Of a stretch of 64,000 bases of DNA, positions 16,214-23,581 are shown piece by piece. The stretch lies in NCBI RefSeq assembly GCF_027622875.1, contig NZ_JAPZVP010000003.1, forward strand, positions 295,818-359,817. The letters run 5' to 3'. The notes below the pieces were generated by a model that saw nothing but the letters and a program-made list of their open reading frames with translations, made no database searches and was not told where the DNA came from. Numbering within the stretch: position 1 is the stretch's first letter; each line of letters opens with the position of its first letter. Made by a program: the position numbers and the translations under genes. Source of the stretch: Glycomyces luteolus (GTDB taxonomy: Bacteria > Actinomycetota > Actinomycetes > Mycobacteriales > Micromonosporaceae).

Positions 16214-17212
16214 TCAGCGGGCGCGTCGCAACGCCCGCCAACCGAGCGCCGCGACGAGGAGCGTCGCGGCCGTGTTGTGCGCGTACTTCGCGAACGGTGC
16301 CACGTCGCCGATCGGCGTCGCCAGGAAGCCGGTGAGCGCCTGCGAGAGCAGCGCGCCGACCGCGATGGCGGTGACCTGGCGGGGGCCCCACGCGGCCGAA
16401 CGCGCGAAGTGCGCGGCTCCGACACCCATGGCGCACAGCACGGCCGCGGTGATGGCGACGCCGGTCCAGGTCTCGTACAGCCCGAACGAGAACACCGCCG
16501 CGGCGGAGGCGACGATGAGCACCCACAGGGGCGGGACGCGCCGCTCGACGCGTTCGGCCTTTCTGCGGCCGAACAGGAACGCGAGGACGACCAGTGCCGC
16601 GGCCATCGCGCCGGCGCCCGCGAGCTGCCCGGCGGAGGCGTGGTCCGACTCGGTCCGGTAGTGCCAGTCGAGGACCGCCCAGGCCCCGGCCGCGTACAGC
16701 AGGACCGTGACCACCAGCCCGAACGGGCGCAGCCACGGTCGGTCGGCGAGGCGCGGCGCGAGGCCCTCGACGAGCGCGATCGGCGCGGCGAAGCTCATGA
16801 TCATGTGCCCGATCACGAATGTCAGCGCGGACGAGGCGGCGAGCCCGAACGCGGGGATCCAGGTCGGGCCGACGAGGTCCTGCCAGTAGTCGATGCCGCG
16901 GTAGTCCGTGGAGAACATCGACTGGTCGATGACCCCGGCCTGCACGACGCCGAGCGCGGCGGCGATCGCGAGTACGCCGCCCCAGCCGATGCCGAAGCGG
17001 CGGGCGGCCTCGCGCAGGAGCAGCGCGGGGGCGCCGTAGAGCGGGATGAAGATGAACAGCCCTGCGAGCAGCGCGAGCGGGTTCCCGGTGGTGTCGTCGT
17101 AGCCGACCAGGCTCTCGGCCGCGATCGGCGAGAGCACGAGGAGCGCGAGGACCGGGAGCAACCGGATCGGGCCGGGCCGCCGCGGCGACGCGAGGGAGGT
17201 GGTGGTTTCCAT
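16214..17212 (-). CDS. Polytopic membrane protein of unknown function
   Basis: The 332-residue protein has about nine to ten hydrophobic helices. They start with LLPVLALLVLSPIAAESLVG, and a cytosolic R-R-K-A-E-R-V-E-R-R loop follows the sixth or so. There is no recognised catalytic motif; the LVGYDDTTGNPLALL segment after the first helix is conserved-looking. It starts at the ATG at 17212, 178 bp from a divergently transcribed two-component system, and could be a target or partner of that system. The order, but not the sequence, recalls transporter-plus-DesK-type kinase loci. Confidence 0.65.
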   Translation of the reverse strand: METTTSLASPRRPGPIRLLPVLALLVLSPIAAESLVGYDDTTGNPLALLAGLFIFIPLYGAPALLLREAARRFGIGWGGVLAIAAALGVVQAGVIDQSMFSTDYRGIDYWQDLVGPTWIPAFGLAASSALTFVIGHMIMSFAAPIALVEGLAPRLADRPWLRPFGLVVTVLLYAAGAWAVLDWHYRTESDHASAGQLAGAGAMAAALVVLAFLFGRRKAERVERRVPPLWVLIVASAAAVFSFGLYETWTGVAITAAVLCAMGVGAAHFARSAAWGPRQVTAIAVGALLSQALTGFLATPIGDVAPFAKYAHNTAATLLVAALGWRALRRAR

Positions 17213-17390
17213 GCTCTCGACGCTATGGGCGGGAGCTGGTCCGGGGCATCGGTTGTCGGTAGCGAACGGCCCGTCCAAGGCATCGCGCCGCGGGCCCGGG
17301 GCGCGACCGACGGACCGCGCGGGCCGACGAAAGTATCGGATCGGTCGCCGATCCTCGCTTCCGAAGCCCGGGGCGGATAGGTTCGGGCCC

Positions 17391-18497
17391 ATGAGCGGTG
17401 AGGGAACGAGGCGCGGGGCGCGGGGCCTGACAGTGGACTTGGGCGTGCTGGCCGTCGGGGTGTTCGCGTGGCTGTTCATCGCCGGGGAACGCCTCAGCTC
17501 CGAGATGCCTTCGCCCGCTTGGCTGTTCGACGTCGACATGGCGACCGGGCTGCTGGCGCTGCCGCTGCTGTGGATGCGGCGGCGCTGGCCGACGCAGGCC
17601 GCGGTGGCGCTCGTCGTCGCATCGGCGTATGCGGAAACCATCGCGTTCCCGCTGCTCGTGATGCTCTTCTCGGTGGTCGTGCGGCGGCCGCTGCGCACCG
17701 CCGCATGGGTGTACGCCGGGTCGCTCGCGTCCTCGGCTGTCTACATAGTCCTCAGACCCGAGGAGATGGGCCTCGTCGCCTCGATCGCCCTCGCGGTGTC
17801 CCTGCACGCGGCCGTCGCCGGCTGGGGCCTGTTCGTGCGGTACCGGCGGCAGCTGGAAGCGCGTGCGGCCCAAGCGGACCGGGACGAGCGCGAGCGGGCC
17901 CGCCAGCGGGCGCGCGACGAGCTCGCCCGCGAGCTGCACGATATGCTCGGCCACCGGCTGTCGCTGCTGAGCCTGCACGCGGGCGGCATGGAGTACCGGC
18001 CCGACGCCCCGGCCGAGGAGCTGGCGCGGGCGGCGGGCGTCGTGCGCGAGCAGTCGCAGCTCGCGATGCGGGACCTGCGGGAGATCATCGCGATCCTCCG
18101 CGCCCCGATCGGCGAGCTGCCGCAGCCGCGCATGGCCGACCTGCAGGCGCTCGTCGAGGAGGCCCGGCCCGCGATGCGGATCGGGCTCCAGGTGAATGTC
18201 GAGGGCGAGGTGCCCGAGCGCTCCGGTCGCACCGCCTACCGGATCGTGCAGGAGGCGTTGACGAACGCCCGCAAGCACGCCGAAGACGCACCAGTGGAGA
18301 TCACTGTGGAGGGACGGCCCGATGTCGGGCTCAGCGTCGCGGTCCTGAACGGCCCGGGCCGCGACACCGGCCCAGGCTCCGGGCACGGCCTCATCGGCCT
18401 GGAGGAGCGGGCCGCGCTCGCGGGCGGCCGACTCGAATACGGACCGGTGGCCGATGGGGGCTGGCGGGTGCACTCGTGGCTACCCTGGACCGCATGA
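17391..18497 (+). CDS. Two-component sensor histidine kinase (NarL/DesK class)
   Basis: The 368-residue protein has four to six N-terminal membrane helices (residues about 13-150). A coiled coil rich in R, E and A follows, then the HisKA_3 dimerisation helix with the phospho-accepting histidine in RELHDMLGHRLSLLSLH. The HATPase_c domain carries an N-box EALTNARKHA and a G-box GHGLIGLEERAALAGG. It senses an unknown envelope signal. It overlaps the response regulator gene by ATGA, so the two are a cognate pair. The ATG at 17391 directly follows a short leader. Confidence 0.92.
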   Translation: MSGEGTRRGARGLTVDLGVLAVGVFAWLFIAGERLSSEMPSPAWLFDVDMATGLLALPLLWMRRRWPTQAAVALVVASAYAETIAFPLLVMLFSVVVRRPLRTAAWVYAGSLASSAVYIVLRPEEMGLVASIALAVSLHAAVAGWGLFVRYRRQLEARAAQADRDERERARQRARDELARELHDMLGHRLSLLSLHAGGMEYRPDAPAEELARAAGVVREQSQLAMRDLREIIAILRAPIGELPQPRMADLQALVEEARPAMRIGLQVNVEGEVPERSGRTAYRIVQEALTNARKHAEDAPVEITVEGRPDVGLSVAVLNGPGRDTGPGSGHGLIGLEERAALAGGRLEYGPVADGGWRVHSWLPWTA

Positions 18498-19162
18498 ACG
18501 AGCAGCCCTCCGTGAAAGTCCTGGTCGTGGACGACGATCCGCTGGTGCGCGCCGGACTGCGGATGATCCTCGGCGGCGCCGGGGACCTCGACGTGGTCGG
18601 CGAGGCCGGCAGCGGCGCCGACGTGCCGGAGCTGGTCGCGCGCCTGCGGCCCGATGTGGTGCTCATGGACCTGCACATGCCCGGAGTCGACGGGCTGACC
18701 GCGACCGAGCGGCTGCGGGCCGCGCCGAACGCGCCGGAAGTCCTGGTGCTCACCGCGTTCGAGGCCGACGGGCATGTGCGGCGGGCGCTCCGCGCCGGGG
18801 CGGGCGGGTTCCTGCTCAAGGACACGCCGCCCGCCGAGATCGTGGCGGCGGTGCGCCGCGTCGCGGCCGGGGAGCCGGTGCTGTCGCCCGAGGTGACGCG
18901 GCGGCTGATCGGCATCGTCGCGGGCGGGGCACCCGTCGACCGCCGCGGTGAGGCCCGCGAACGCCTGGGCGCGTTGAACACCCGCGAGACCGAAGTCGCC
19001 GTCGAGGTCGGGCGCGGCAGCTCGAACGCGGCGATCGCGGCCGCGCTGCACCTCAGCGTCCCCACGGTGAAGACCCACGTCTCGGCGGCGCTCAGCAAGC
19101 TGGGGTTGGACAATCGCGTGCAGCTCGCGCTGCTGGTCAACGACGCGGGGCTCGCCGACTAG
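18494..19162 (+). CDS. NarL/LuxR family response regulator
   Basis: The 222-residue protein has a receiver domain with acidic pocket VVDDDPLV, phospho-acceptor aspartate in LMDLHMPGVDGL, a conserved T in VLVLTAF and K in LLKDTPP. A C-terminal LuxR helix-turn-helix follows (LNTRETEVAVEVGRG, then NAAIAAALHLSVPTVKTHVS). It is translationally coupled to the kinase. Its target is not visible; the divergent membrane-protein gene is the nearest candidate. Its stop codon overlaps the stop of the convergent methyltransferase gene. Confidence 0.93.
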   Translation: MNEQPSVKVLVVDDDPLVRAGLRMILGGAGDLDVVGEAGSGADVPELVARLRPDVVLMDLHMPGVDGLTATERLRAAPNAPEVLVLTAFEADGHVRRALRAGAGGFLLKDTPPAEIVAAVRRVAAGEPVLSPEVTRRLIGIVAGGAPVDRRGEARERLGALNTRETEVAVEVGRGSSNAAIAAALHLSVPTVKTHVSAALSKLGLDNRVQLALLVNDAGLAD

Positions 19163-19854
19163 GGACGGCGCAGCCGGGCCGCCAGGAACGACGGCCGCGC
19201 GCTGAGCTCCGCGAACGCCTCCGGGTCGACCGCCTCCAGTTCCGGCACTGGGCGGGGCTCGATCAGCCGCTCGAGGGCGAAGCCCGCCTCGAGCAGGTCG
19301 CCGATGAATCCTTCGACCGTGCTGCGCTGGAAGTGGATCGGCGGCAGTCCCTCGCGGACGTGCAGGTCGACCCACTCGTCCGAGAAGTACGAGTCGCCGA
19401 AATGGCGCCAGTCCGCGGCCGGGTGCGTGGTCGAGATCAGGAACCGCCCGCCGGGCTTGAGGACGCGGAAGATCTCGGCGAGCAGCGCGGCTCGGTTCGT
19501 GATGTGGTGGATGACGAGGGCGCACAGGACCGCGTCGAAGGAGGCGTCCTCGGCGAAGTCGAGCGGCAGCTCCAGGTCGTGCTGCCGAAGTTCGGCCCGC
19601 TCCCCCACCTGCTCCTTCGCGTGGGCGAGGAGTTCGGCGCTGCCTTCGATGCCGACCACCGAGGCGCCGCGTTCGAGGAGCGCCGCCGCGTAATGGCCTG
19701 GGCCGCAGCCGACGTCGAGGATGCGCCGGCCGGTCACGTCTCCGGCGAGGCCGAGCATCGCGGGCCGGTCGATGTAGGCGTTGTACGCGCCGGTCGCGGA
19801 ATGGGCGGCGAAGGCATCGCCGAGCGCGCCGTGGTAGGCGGTCTCTGGAGGCAT
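19159..19854 (-). CDS. Class I SAM-dependent methyltransferase
   Basis: The 231-residue protein has the methyltransferase 11 pattern. Motif I is ILDVGCGPGHYAAAL, the acidic residue ending strand 2 is in VVGIEGS, DLELPLDFAEDASFDAVLCALVIHHI forms motifs II-III, and LKPGGRFLISTTHP motif IV. It methylates an unknown small molecule; it resembles the UbiE/tellurite-resistance-like group. CGGGA-N5-TCCCG lies right before its start (19855-19869) and may be regulatory. It converges with the response regulator gene, the stops overlapping by 2 bases. Confidence 0.9.
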   Translation of the reverse strand: MPPETAYHGALGDAFAAHSATGAYNAYIDRPAMLGLAGDVTGRRILDVGCGPGHYAAALLERGASVVGIEGSAELLAHAKEQVGERAELRQHDLELPLDFAEDASFDAVLCALVIHHITNRAALLAEIFRVLKPGGRFLISTTHPAADWRHFGDSYFSDEWVDLHVREGLPPIHFQRSTVEGFIGDLLEAGFALERLIEPRPVPELEAVDPEAFAELSARPSFLAARLRRP

Positions 19855-20014
19855 CGGGACAGTATCCCGGAGCGCAGGGCGCCGCGCCAGCCGTTTTCGG
19901 GCCGGGCAGCAACGGACGTGATCCGCATTGTCCAAGGGTTGAAAAAAGAGTGTCGCCTCGTAACGGGCAACCGGTAGCGTTCTTTCGCGCATCCCCGAAC
20001 CGAAAGTACAGCAG

Positions 20015-21745
20015 ATGGCACGCTTCACTCCCCCACGCGACCCGGGCGGACCCCTCGCGCACCCGAGACCGGCGGTCGCCGTCATCGGCTGGCTCTTCCG
20101 GTCGCAGTGGCGGATGCTCGCGATGAGCACGGTCGTCTCGTTCGCGTTCCTCGGCTGCCAGCAGTTCGTGCCCTTCGTGGTCGGACGCGCGGTCGACACG
20201 GGCCTCGTCGCGGGCGACCGCACCGCCCTCTACTGGTGGTCGGCGGCCCTCATGGCCTGCATCGGGATCGCCACGGCCACGGGAGTGGCGAGCTTCTACT
20301 ACATGATGTACACCGCCATGGACACCGACTTCCGGGTCCAGCGGCGCCTCGTCGACACCGTCGTCGCGGTCGGCTCGCGCATCAGGTCGCGGGCCGACGC
20401 GGGCGAGCTCGTGGCCATCTCGGCGGCCGACGCGCACGCCCTCAGCTCGGTCTCGATGATGTTCGGCCGCTTGGCTTCCGCGCTGCTCGCGTTCATCCTC
20501 GCGCTCGCGATCCTCGCCACCCTCTCGTGGTGGTTCGTACTCGCCGCCGGAGTCGGCGTCCCGGCCATGTTCATGCTCCTGCGGCCGCTGTTCCTTCGCC
20601 TCGAAGCGCGCGGACGCGAGTTCCGCACCCGCATCGGCGAGCAGACCGGCATCGGCACCGACGCCGTCGCGGGCCTCCGCGTCCTGCGCGGCATCGGCGG
20701 CGAAGCGCACTTCATCGGCCGGTACAAGGCCGCCTCGCAGGCGTCCCGCCGCGCCGGAGTGCAGGTGCGCCGCACCGCCGCGGGCCTCGAATTCGCGCGA
20801 CTCGCGCTGCCCGGCACGCTGCTCGTGCTCGTCCTGTGGATGGGCGCGGAGATGACCCTCAACGGCACCATCACCGCGGGCGAGTTCGTGGCGCTCTTCG
20901 GGTACCTGGTCGCGCTCACCCGGCCGCTCGGGTACACCATCCAAGGCGTCGACGCCCTGACCCGGGCCATCGTCGCCTCCGGGCGCTTCCAGAAGCTCCA
21001 GGACGAGCACCCCGAACCCGAAACCGATGACGAGTGCCCTTGGCCCGCAGGCGAACCCCTGCATGACCCGGCCAGCGGCATCACCCTCGAGCCGGGCTTG
21101 ATCACCGGCATCGCCACCGGTGACGGCAAGGGCGCGACCGGACTCCTCGACCGCCTCAGCGGCTACGGCGAGACCGGCGAAAGTGCCCGCATCGGCTCGA
21201 TCCCCTTGGACGCCTTCAATACCGCCACGGTCCGGCGTCACCTCCACCTGCTCGAAGCCCGCGCACAACTCTTCAGCGGACCGCTCCGCGACCAGCTCGA
21301 CGTGGACGGCGCCCGCACGGACGCCGACATCATGCGGGCCCTCCACACCGCCTCCGCCGTCGACATCGTCGGCGTCGACCCCTCGCTCATCGAGAGCGCG
21401 GACGTCCCGACCAGCGGTTACGATCTCGACACCGTTGCGGGCGAACGCGGCCGCAACTTCTCCGGCGGGGAACGCCAGCGCCTCATCCTCGCCCGCGCGC
21501 TCCTGGCCGACCCTGAGATCCTCATCCTCGACGATCCGGCCAGCGCGTGCGACGCCCAGACCGAAGCCCGCATCGCGGATCGGCTCGCCCGGCACCGCCG
21601 GGGCCGGACCACCGCGATCCTCACCAACTCCCCGCAGCTCCTGGCCGTCTGCGACCGCGTCCACTTCCTCAACGGCGCGGTCGTCGCGGGCACGCACGCC
21701 GAACTGCTGCACCACGCCGAGTACCGAGAGGCGGTCACCCGATGA
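20015..21745 (+). CDS. ABC exporter half-transporter with degenerate Walker A
   Basis: The 576-residue fusion has six membrane helices (about 25-300) and an ATPase domain. The Walker A region reads ITGIATGDGKGATG, which lacks the GxxxxGK[ST] spacing and the final S/T. Walker B ends LILDDPAS, with Asp in place of the catalytic Glu. The signature FSGGERQR is intact. This is the non-catalytic half of a heterodimeric exporter; the catalytic half is encoded by the next gene, overlapping by ATGA. A TTGAAA...TAACGG promoter-like pair lies at 19939-19966. It exports an unknown lipid, peptide or drug. Confidence 0.9.
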   Translation: MARFTPPRDPGGPLAHPRPAVAVIGWLFRSQWRMLAMSTVVSFAFLGCQQFVPFVVGRAVDTGLVAGDRTALYWWSAALMACIGIATATGVASFYYMMYTAMDTDFRVQRRLVDTVVAVGSRIRSRADAGELVAISAADAHALSSVSMMFGRLASALLAFILALAILATLSWWFVLAAGVGVPAMFMLLRPLFLRLEARGREFRTRIGEQTGIGTDAVAGLRVLRGIGGEAHFIGRYKAASQASRRAGVQVRRTAAGLEFARLALPGTLLVLVLWMGAEMTLNGTITAGEFVALFGYLVALTRPLGYTIQGVDALTRAIVASGRFQKLQDEHPEPETDDECPWPAGEPLHDPASGITLEPGLITGIATGDGKGATGLLDRLSGYGETGESARIGSIPLDAFNTATVRRHLHLLEARAQLFSGPLRDQLDVDGARTDADIMRALHTASAVDIVGVDPSLIESADVPTSGYDLDTVAGERGRNFSGGERQRLILARALLADPEILILDDPASACDAQTEARIADRLARHRRGRTTAILTNSPQLLAVCDRVHFLNGAVVAGTHAELLHHAEYREAVTR

Positions 21746-23502
21746 GCGGGACGACGCTCCCCATCGCGACCCCGGCCGAGACCCGCAGGTACCTGCGGGT
21801 GCTCATCGGCCGCCACCGCATGCGCTTCAGTCTCGTTGTGGCCCTGACGATCGGCGCGGCCCTCGCGGGCATGTCGACGCCGTACATCGTCGGTCTGATG
21901 ACCGACGCGTTCGCGTCCTGGGCCCGCGGCGGCGCGACCGATCCGGGCTCGGACCTGCGGTGGCAGATCCCGCTGATCCTCGCCGCGGTCCTCGCGCAGG
22001 CGGGCCTGACGTGGGCTTCGTACCGGAACCTCGCGGTGCTGTCGGAGCAGATCGTGGCCGACGTGCGCGAGGAGTTCATGGAGCGAACGCTCGCCCTCCC
22101 GCCTGGCCAGGTCGAGGCGGCCGGGACGGGAGAGCTGCTGTCCCGCACCAGCCTCGACGTGGCCCAGGTGCAGCATTCGCTCGTGCAGGCCGCGCCGCAG
22201 TTCTTCACCGGGCTGATCACGGTGCTCGTGTACGTGGCGGGGGCCTTCTGGGTCTCGCCGGTGCTCGGCGCGGCGATCCTGGTCGCGGTGCCGCCGATGG
22301 TGCTGGTGCTGCGCTGGTATTTCAAGCGGGCGTTCAACATCTTCCACGACGTGCAGGCGGCCAAGGCCGAGCTGACTTCGGCTGTGGCCGAGACGATCGA
22401 CGGCGTCAAGACCGTCGAAGCCCTCGGCTGGCAGGATCGCCGCGTGGCGCATACCGACTTGGCGGTGGACAAGCTGTTCGGTGCGCAGATGCGGTCGATG
22501 CGCTTGCGCGGCACGCTGTTCCCTGTGCTGGACTTCTCGGCGTTCCTGCCCTGCTTCACGGCGCTGCTGCTCGGCGGCGTCCTGACCGCGACCGGGTACC
22601 TGACGATCGCGCAGACGACCACCGTGGTGCTCATCATGCAGCTCGCGGTCGCCCCGGCGATCGAGATGATCCTCTCGCTCGAATGGGTCCAGAACGGCAC
22701 GATCTCGCTGGCGCGGCTCATCGGCGTGCGCGGCGAGCAGACCGTCGCCGGGGACGCGAGGCCGGACCGCGATGAGGACGAGATCATCGAGCTCAAAGAC
22801 GTGACCTTCGGTTATACCCCGGAGAAGCCGGTGCTGCGCGAAGTCGACCTCGCGCTGCGAAGAGGCGAGCGCCTCGCCCTCGTCGGGCCCACCGGCGCCG
22901 GAAAGTCCACATTGGCGCGGCTCATGGCGGGCATCCACCAGCCGAACGAGGGCACGGTCCGGGTCGGCGGCGCGGAGACGCGCGAGATCGACGAGACCAT
23001 GCTGCGGCGCTTCGTGATCCTCGCGACCCAGGAGTACCACCTCTTCAACGACACCCTCGGCTCCAACCTGCGCCTCGGCGCGCCGGGTGCCACCGACGAG
23101 CAGCTGCGCGAGGCCCTGAACGTGGTCGGTGCGGGCGACCTCCCCGACCGCCTCGACGACGGCCTCGACACGGTGGTCGGCGGCCGCGACCACGCCCTGA
23201 CCCCGGCCGAGGTCCAGCAGGTCGCGCTCGCCCGCGTCATCCTCGCCGCCCCCGAGGTGATCGTCCTCGACGAGGCCACCTCCATGCTGAGCCCCAACGC
23301 CGCCAGCGACATCGAGCAGGGACTCAACCGCATCCTCGCGGGCCGCACGGTCGTCAGCATCGCCCACCGCCTCAACACCGCCCACGACGCCGACCGCGTC
23401 GCCGTCGTCGAACACGGCCGCATCACCGAACTCGGCTCCCACGACGAACTCATCGCAAAGAACGGCGCGTACGCCGCCCTCTGGCAGCGCTGGCACGGCT
23501 GA
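21742..23502 (+). CDS. ABC exporter half-transporter, catalytic half
   Basis: The 586-residue fusion has a six-helix membrane domain (about 30-320) and an ATPase domain. It has canonical Walker A GPTGAGKST, Walker B VIVLDEATSM with catalytic Glu, and the switch IAHRLNT. Its signature is degenerate (ALTPAEVQQ instead of LSGGQ). Combined with the preceding subunit this gives one complete and one dead ATP site: this Walker A and Walker B face the intact signature of the partner. The overlap with the partner gene supports a 1:1 heterodimer. The substrate is unknown; a large TPR gene follows. Confidence 0.92.
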   Translation: MSGTTLPIATPAETRRYLRVLIGRHRMRFSLVVALTIGAALAGMSTPYIVGLMTDAFASWARGGATDPGSDLRWQIPLILAAVLAQAGLTWASYRNLAVLSEQIVADVREEFMERTLALPPGQVEAAGTGELLSRTSLDVAQVQHSLVQAAPQFFTGLITVLVYVAGAFWVSPVLGAAILVAVPPMVLVLRWYFKRAFNIFHDVQAAKAELTSAVAETIDGVKTVEALGWQDRRVAHTDLAVDKLFGAQMRSMRLRGTLFPVLDFSAFLPCFTALLLGGVLTATGYLTIAQTTTVVLIMQLAVAPAIEMILSLEWVQNGTISLARLIGVRGEQTVAGDARPDRDEDEIIELKDVTFGYTPEKPVLREVDLALRRGERLALVGPTGAGKSTLARLMAGIHQPNEGTVRVGGAETREIDETMLRRFVILATQEYHLFNDTLGSNLRLGAPGATDEQLREALNVVGAGDLPDRLDDGLDTVVGGRDHALTPAEVQQVALARVILAAPEVIVLDEATSMLSPNAASDIEQGLNRILAGRTVVSIAHRLNTAHDADRVAVVEHGRITELGSHDELIAKNGAYAALWQRWHG

Positions 23503-23581
23503 CTCAGGTCGCGTCTGACCGGCGGTGTACACATGGCACACTGCTGACACCCCGACCGCTCTTATACAACTGGATGACCCG

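Noticed and set aside
13818..16736. A 972-codon open frame on the minus strand across the solute-binding genes
   Set aside because: It is antisense to two genes with clear domain matches and its residue mix (very high R, A, P, G) is that of a shadow frame in GC-rich DNA.
18236..21715. A 1159-codon minus-strand frame opposite the kinase, methyltransferase and ABC genes
   Set aside because: It has no domain signature and covers the opposite or alternative frames of several well-supported genes; the lack of stops follows from high third-position GC.
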